DNA of 64,000 nt from Salvator merianae (lineage: Eukaryota; Chordata; Lepidosauria; Squamata; Teiidae), in NCBI GenBank assembly GCA_003586115.2, contig QVOM02000034.1, positions 106,048,462-106,112,461 on the forward strand, read 5' to 3'. Positions 58,712 to 64,000 of this stretch are shown here, piece by piece (the first letter of the stretch is position 1; each line of letters begins with the position of its first letter). Under the pieces are notes generated by a model. That model saw only the letters and a list, made by a program, of their open reading frames with translations. It searched no databases and was not told the DNA's origin. The position numbers and the translations under genes were made by a program.

Positions 58712-58861
58712 ACTTTGCCCAGAACAGGGACCTGCTATCCACACAATAATGGAGTTTACAGCAGGTCCTGCATGGGGCCTGTCATAGTTCCTACTAGCAT
58801 GCAGATGGCAGGTCCCTATTCCAGGATATAATCTGGTATAAGGCCAAGTGCAGAAAGAGCC
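58712..58861. mobile_element. Group A MITE, left end lost
   Basis: CAGAACAGGGACCTGCTATC, GCAGGTCCTGCATGGGGCCT, CTAGCATGCAGATGGCAGGT and the right terminus GTGCAGAAAGAGCC, matching the copy at 14742 in reverse order. The first ~30 bases are missing. Confidence 0.75.
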
Positions 58862-58983
58862 AATGTCTCTTGGACAAGGCTAAGTTTGGCTTTAGTCATG
58901 TACTTGGCAGAATCCTCTGATATTCTTCCAAGAGAAGCTAACACATGCATTTCATTGGAGGCCATGTGTTTAGGTGCACTTAA

Positions 58984-59460
58984 TGTGCCTTGCCCCAGGC
59001 CAGTGGGCTTGAACCAGCGAGGCCCACTGGTCTGGAACATAGCATGGCATGGTCTGGAACAGCACCATCTGCACTACAGCACTGGTTCAGATCACCCCAC
59101 CACCAGCAGCCCCAAAGCTCACACATGTTGCAGGACTAGCCTCAAAGCCACCAGTGGAGCCATTTCTACAGTGCACTTTGGTGTGCCACTAAAATGGGTT
59201 CTCTAGTAGTGAGGAACATGGAGGCATGCTTTGTCTGTGTTCCAGACTAAGCTGCACTGGTCCACCAATAGATCTCAATATCGAGGTCTACCATGATTCA
59301 GATTTAGAGCTCTTTGATCTGGGTTATGCTCCGTGCTGTGCAGACAGCATACCAGTGATGGGTGAGACCTCACAGATCCACAATAATGTGTGGACAAATG
59401 AGACCCTGTAGAGGATTACAAGGGATCCTAATATGGGACAAAGGTAAGTGCAGAAAGGCC
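58984..59460 (+). mobile_element. Group B MITE copy
   Basis: GTCTGGAACAGCACCATCTG, CCCAAAGCTCACACATGTTG, GTGCACTTTGGTGTGCCACT, AAAATGGGTTCTCTAG and CCACCAATAGATCTCAATAT, then the right terminus GTGCAGAAAGGCC. The left end is degraded. Confidence 0.65.
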
Positions 59461-61022
59461 CCTGTGTGTGTAAAGTCCTTGATAATTCAAACTTATTTAA
59501 TGTCAAAACTCCTATAGTTTTACTGTCAGGATTTTTTGAGCAAAATAGACGGTAAGGTGCGCGCGTGGACTCGAGTACTCGGGGGTAAATGTGTACGAGG
59601 ATATTTAGCTGTCACCTCAAGTAAACCCGCATACTCGAGGACATTCAACCAAAATGGGGCCAGTGTGATCACAGCCTAGCTTAAACCTCGAAATTCCACA
59701 TCTTTTTCACTTGCACTGCCAATGAAAACTTATGTTTCTTTTAAAAGATCAGTGAAATAAAATGTTCTTCCTGCGTTTTTTTCTACACATTTATAGTACT
59801 GTATATAGGTTATTATTGCTTTGTTTGATATGAAATCCTAATATCTCTCCTCAAAAATCACACTTCTCAGCACTGTTATCACAAGTTTGTTTTTTGTGCT
59901 TTGCTTGTGGGGGAACTGCTTATCCTGGAAAACCTTTACATGCCCTAATAGTTAAACAAGGCTGATCACATGTCTTTGGAGTGGTTGGGTTAATCAAATA
60001 GATGAGAGAAGCTAGTAGGGAAAACTGAAAAAAAATATATGTGATTATTGTTGCTCCTGTCCTCTAGCACAGGGCTTAACAACATTGGGAAGTTTAAGCA
60101 CTGTGTCCCCATAGAGGAAGCCTGTGCTCTGTCAATATTTGTTTGTTACTGAAAAGATTTGGCAATGCAGATGTTGGTTCTCGACTTGGCTGACAGCTCC
60201 ACATGGTGGCTTTGGGTGAAGGCAGTTTCCTCAGTGGTTAAAAGCTTCTGAGCCCCAAGTAGTAGCACCTCAGTATTAAAAACAACTCTTAAGATTAGAC
60301 TTTTGAACAGACATTTGAACCTGTTGGGACAGCTGTAAAGAGGTCTGGGACTGCTAGGTGAATTATGTAACAATCTCAGGCTCTCCTTGGTATCCCAGGG
60401 CCATTAAGGAACAGGTGAGTACTATGAAAACCACAAAATAACATATCTCTTTCTTAATTGCATGGGTACTGCCATTTATTCTTTCTCTGGGGGCAAAGTG
60501 CTATCATGCTTGTGCAGACATCATGACACACTAGTGTGTTAGTCTGCACCTCATGATGTTGAGAATTTTTTTTACAGTTCCTAATTAAGACTCACATATC
60601 AGTTTACAGCAATAAAGTAATAAACTCAGGACAATAAAAGAAAAATAAAATAAAATCAATAAACTATCAAAAGATCTTACCAGCAACTCAAAATTGCTTG
60701 AATACACAAATACGTTTTGAGCAGGTGCTAAAAGATCGACAGAGGCATTTTTAATTACTGTACCCATGAGACTAAGAGTAACTTTTTTTTTTAACAGTTC
60801 TCTGTCAGATTTTCACTTTTAATATACTATGAGACATGTTTTCCTCTCTTGTTAATAGCTTCTTAAAACACTATGCTCAATTTCCATTATGTTCACTGTT
60901 GCATTATTCCCATTATACCCTTCCATCATGAAATTAAATGAGATTAAACTGCTGGTAGTTTTAATCAAAGTTCTCAAATCGTCTTACAGAAGTATTTTAT
61001 TTTCCTTTTAATGCGAGAAATA

Positions 61023-61190
61023 GTACATAAGAACATAAGAGGATCCCTGCTGGATCAGGCCACAACCCATCTAGTCCAGCATCCTATTTTACACAATGGC
61101 CCACCAATTGTTTCTGGGCATTTCAAGCAGAATAAAAAGGCAAAACCTTCACCTGCTCTTGACTCTCTGCAAATGACCTTCAGAGGTAGA
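61023..61190 (+). repeat. Dispersed repeat group J
   Basis: GTACATAAGAACATAAGAGG, GGATCAGGCCACAACCCATC, TAGTCCAGCATCC and CAAGCAGAATAAAAAGGCAA. A short further copy (CATAAGAACAAAAGAGAAGC to TAGTCCAGCATCC) lies at 61351-61415. Confidence 0.65.
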
Positions 61191-61433
61191 GGTAGTAAAA
61201 TGGTTATCTTTGAATCATTAATTAGACTAATTAAGTAGAGATGTGCTGAACAGACAAAACTGAACTTGGACTTGCATAGAACCAAAACCCAAAAGTAATG
61301 AAGTGTCTTGGGACATTTTGATGAAGTGCCTGCCTGCCTTGTCAAGGTGGCATAAGAACAAAAGAGAAGCCCTGCTGGATCAGGCCATGGCCCATCTAGT
61401 CCAGCATCCATCCATCCAAATAGAAAGACTAGG

Positions 61434-61830
61434 GGCTTTTTCGCGCTTACCTTTACTTGGTCTACAGCAGCATCCAGTCCTCTTCAGGCCCTTCTCTTCT
61501 GCACACTGAAACAGAGGTCCCTCTTCCTCTCTGGGTCACTCCATCCATGTTGGAATGGAGAATATCCTGATTTAGGTAGCCATACCTGTTTTTTTCAGAT
61601 CTACTGGCATTCCAGGTTTGGCTATGTGTGGAGGGGAACTTAAGTTAAGATCTTTAGTTCCTAGTATTCAGAGAACCCAAAAGTGGCTCCAGAGTTTGTG
61701 CGATTCCTGGAACCAGAGGAGGTGTTGTACTGGAACAGCCTTCTGAATGTGGAAGGCTTATCTCAGTACTTTGGAATCATTCCTGCCACCAGAACAGATC
61801 CATTTTATGCCTTCTTATTGGGAGAGGCAC
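61434..61830 (-). mobile_element. Group B MITE copy, reversed
   Basis: GGCTTTTTCGCGCTTACCTT at its left, then in reverse group B order: GATCTTTAGTTCCTAGTATT, GAGAACCCAAAAGTGGCTCC and GGAACAGCCTTCTGAATGTG. The right end is unclear. Confidence 0.5.
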
Positions 61831-62849
61831 TTACACTTGTGGATACCCAGTGAAATGCAAGCAGAAGTGCCTCTCCTGGTTGCCACTTTCCCTTCACTGT
61901 GTCTTCCTACATGAATGGATCTGGACATGCCTGCCCTGGAGAGACAAGTTAAAGACACAAAGGGTTTTGGGGTCCCACTTTTTTCCAGACACAGTGAAGG
62001 ATTTTTTTTTTTACAACTGATTGGGAATGGACGCTACCTCAGCTCTGCCCATCTTTAATTCCTGGGTCTCCTGGACTGACAGTGGTTTTCTGTGTGTGTG
62101 TGCCAAAAGTGAAGGACTTCATGGGTCCTTTCTCATGGAAGTTGTCCTCCTGCAGTTAAGTTTCATGAACTTTAGCCTGTGCACAAGAAGTGGAAGTGAC
62201 CGAGGTGTGGAAGGTGCAGATGCTAGCGTAACAAAACATGAATGTGAACACAGATGAGCAGTGTCATTTTAGGGGAGTCAGATGAACAAAATTACCAATT
62301 TTGACCAAGCATGTGTGGTGGATTGGGATTCCCAATCTAACCCACCATGTTTTTCTCCCTCCCCAGTTGCATACTGTACTAGGGAGGGGAAGAAGGCTTT
62401 GGGTAGACAGAATGGGGAACAGAAGAGCAATTACACAAAACCATCACTCCCAGGTGCAGAGGGGGGAAATGTGGGAGTTTGGGGTACTGTTGCAAATTGA
62501 ACTTCTGCACATGCCTAGTTTTGACAAATTAATGCTGCTTACAGTGTGTGTTCCTGCAGCACATTTCTGTTAAGAAATTCAGCATTGATTCGTGAACATT
62601 TTTACTGCTTGTCAGATAGTTCAAGGCCTTGTGTTTATTCACCCTTGCTATTTTTTGTTGTTTGTTGCACTGATCTATGAGTACTGTAACTTCAAAGAGT
62701 ATTTCCCCAAATCATTACGGTGGCATAGTAACAGGGTCCCATGACACAGACCCATATTACAGATTTTGGGGTATGGATGCCACAGAAACATCCTCAAAGC
62801 AGACATTTCTGTGTGGTGATCACACAGGCTGCAGAGAATCTAGTGAAGG

Positions 62850-63010
62850 ATCACCTATTTACCCTGAGCTTTGGCTGAGGAAACAACTTTTCCTCCTCCC
62901 TTTCAGGTACTGTTATTCTTTTTAGTGCATTTTATATTTTGTTTTTATTGCCGTAACCCGACCTGAGACCTTTGGTTATAGGGAGGTATAAAAATGCAAA
63001 TAAATATAGC
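62850..63010 (+). mobile_element. L2/CR1-type LINE 3'-end fragment
   Basis: CTGAGCTTTGGCTGAGGAAA, GTACTGTTATTCTTTTTAGT, TTTTTATTGCCGTAACCCGA and ATAAAAATGCAAATAAATA. This matches the 3' end of the LINE at 37936-38075 segment by segment. It lies only ~260 bp before exon 2. Confidence 0.65.
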
Positions 63011-63266
63011 TATTCTCCTTCCTGCAGCTGCCTCAGCAATGGAAGGTTTGCTTCTTGATTTCAGGTTCCTCCTAAAAAAACACTATGGAATGCCAGGCTG
63101 AAGATAAAATGTTTTTCTTCTACAACCAAATTTTAATGGATAAGGCTTGGCTTGTGTGTATATTATACTGTCTCACCAAGACAGTCACCTCCTTCAGTAT
63201 TGTTGACTATTCTTGTGTTTACTGAAAGCTGATACCTGGTTTTCGTCTTTATTTTTTCTTCTCAAG

Positions 63267-63399
63267 ATCATTGTTGGAGAAACCGCCGTATTTTGCTTAC
63301 AGATGGCCACACGGGATTTTGAAAACCAGGAAAAAACAATATTAACTGGAGACTGTTGCTACATAAACCCTTTGGTGCGCAGAACTGTCAGATTCCTTG
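63267..63399 (+). CDS. PLPPR5: PLPPR5 coding exon 2
   Basis: This exon encodes residues 80-123 and the first base of codon 124, a glycine by family comparison. It starts IIVGETAVFCLQMATRDFEN and ends PLVRRTVRFL. It completes the second membrane segment (IIVGETAVFCLQ) and the following cytoplasmic loop with QEKTILTGDCCYINPLVRR, which is strongly conserved in PLPPR5. It begins after an AG acceptor at 63265-63266 and ends before a GTAAGA donor at 63400, leaving the reading frame in phase 1. The open frame runs on past the donor to 63680, but that part is not family-like and is read-through into intron 2. The remaining exons, with the later membrane segments and the C-terminus, lie outside the window. 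Confidence 0.93.
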
Positions 63400-63684
63400 G
63401 TAAGACAATTGCAAGTAATGCGGTAATGTTCATTTATTGTGCAGCATATGCATTTATATGTTGTTGGCATTTAAATTCTGTTTTTAATTTCTCACTGTTG
63501 GCCACTTATCTGAAGTTCTTCGTCATTCAAATTTACCATGTGCCATCATGCTTGGTGGCAAGGATTCAAATGCCGCTCTGCCTCCAAGAATTCCAAGCTA
63601 GTCTTCATCTGTCTTTACTGAACGCCCATTTCATAATGCTGTCACCAGATAGACACAGTTACCCAACTAAAGAAATCTAACAGT

Positions 63685-63826
63685 CTAACTGTTCAGACTT
63701 TGCTGTGGGGATTCCAGCTGGCCATTCACAGTTCAAGAGCTGCTGGCCAGGTTTGGCACTTGTAGTGCAAATGGCCACTGCCGTAATCCAACTTACCGTA
63801 CCAATCTGGAAAGTGTGAACAGGTCC
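63685..63826. mobile_element. Short MITE with group-type termini
   Basis: The right end GTGTGAACAGGTCC is followed by TAA. The left end near 63685 reads CTAACTGTTCAGACTTTGCT, a degraded counterpart. The interior holds CTGGCCATTCACAGTTCAAG and AGTGCAAATGGCCACTGCCG. It lies in intron 2. Confidence 0.45.
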
Positions 63827-63859
63827 TAAATCTGCCTAAATTTCCTTGGAGCAGCCCTT

Positions 63860-64000
63860 CAAAGCAATTTATTGATTGCATTGATGTCCCTTTCTTCTGA
63901 ACAGTTCAGTGACGTCTATGTTATTCTGCTCCCAAGCATCTTATCCTTGCAACTGCCCTGTGAGGTAGGTTAGGCCAAGAGGCAGGTACCTGGGCCATGG
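63860..64000 (-). repeat. MIR-like tRNA SINE, cut by the window edge
   Basis: AGCAATTTATTGATTGCATT, then CTTATCCTTGCAACTGCCCT, GTGAGGTAGGTTAGGCCAAG and ACCTGGGCCATGG. Same layout as the copy at 57721-57945. Confidence 0.6.

Larger units (their letters stand above)
617..63266 (+). other. PLPPR5: PLPPR5 intron 1 (62,650 bp, phase 0)
   Basis: The intron runs from donor GTAAGC at 617 to acceptor CTTCTCAAG ending at 63266, with a pyrimidine-rich tract (TTTTCGTCTTTATTTTTTCTTCTC) just upstream. Joining the exons gives VPVLV-IIVGETAVFCLQ, which restores the second membrane helix without loss. I found no conserved coding exon, functional RNA gene or second promoter inside it. The open frames within are short, lack recognisable domains, or belong to transposons. 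Blocks where I recognise nothing include 1269-3942, 4919-5533, 7794-12451, 13090-14224, 17733-19839, 29574-31474, 38140-39728, 41979-43262, 47290-49916, 51508-53224 and 59461-61022. Distal enhancers could sit there but cannot be seen by eye. Confidence 0.88.

Noticed and set aside
63400..63680. Coding extension of exon 2
   Set aside because: The open frame continues past the GTAAGA donor but is unlike PLPPR5; exon 2 ends at 63399 by family comparison.
1..64000. CRISPR arrays, operons, prokaryotic genes or phage
   Set aside because: The window is a spliced vertebrate locus; no spaced direct repeats or dense coding are present.

Overview
The window is vertebrate nuclear DNA, most likely from a squamate reptile (lizard or gecko type). 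It holds the 5' part of one protein-coding gene, PLPPR5 (phospholipid phosphatase-related protein 5, PRG-5/LPPR5), on the + strand. Coding exon 1 (380-616, 79 codons) lies in a GC- and CpG-rich promoter region at the left edge. Coding exon 2 (63267-63399, 44 codons plus one base) lies at the right edge. They are joined by a phase-0 intron of 62,650 bp that fills almost the whole window. The gene continues beyond the right edge. Gene identity comes from the protein sequence; the squamate call comes from the repeats (tRNA-type SINE with ACAACA tail, MIR-like SINEs, L2/CR1-type LINEs, many short DNA transposons) and is an inference.

The intron holds no second gene I can support. Its recognisable content is mobile DNA. 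(1) A large set of non-autonomous DNA transposons has ends resembling GGCCCTTTCTGCAC and, in the copies where I could test it, 3-bp target duplications (TTA, TAA, TCA, TAT, AAT, AGT, TTG). These fit the PIF/Harbinger superfamily. At least four internal-sequence groups are recognisable, called A, B, C and D here, plus related groups E to I with GGCTG-type or variant ends. Several are nested: A in D, C in A, C in D, B in a MIR-like SINE, B in another repeat. (2) An L2/CR1-type LINE with decayed endonuclease and reverse transcriptase (about 33800-38075) carries a second, oppositely oriented 5'-truncated LINE (about 35118-36130). (3) Single retrotransposon insertions have clear target duplications: a U6 snRNA retropseudogene, a solo LTR with a 5-bp duplication, and an L1-like fragment with a 19-bp duplication. 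(4) There is a dead Tc1/mariner transposase copy, a tandem tRNA-SINE pair, and several microsatellites.

Layout: 1-640 promoter and exon 1; 944-1268 SINE pair; 3.9-7.8 kb MITE cluster (B, A in D, E, D); 12.45-13.09 kb solo LTR; 14-20 kb LINE tail, A, F, B and D copies; 21.2-24.4 kb MITE I and B copies; 25.2-26.5 kb L1-like insert; 31.5-33.7 kb C and B copies; 33.8-38.1 kb LINE nest; 39.7-46.1 kb repeats with C inside A; 51.3 kb U6 pseudogene; 53.2-54.8 kb D, Tc1 and C; 55.3-59.5 kb G, H, A and B copies; 63.27 kb exon 2. Stretches not listed are intronic sequence in which I recognise nothing.

I found no new multi-gene system. The most unusual signal is the family of MITEs with shared ends but differing interiors, and especially group D, where a central palindrome stays perfect within each copy although its sequence differs between copies.
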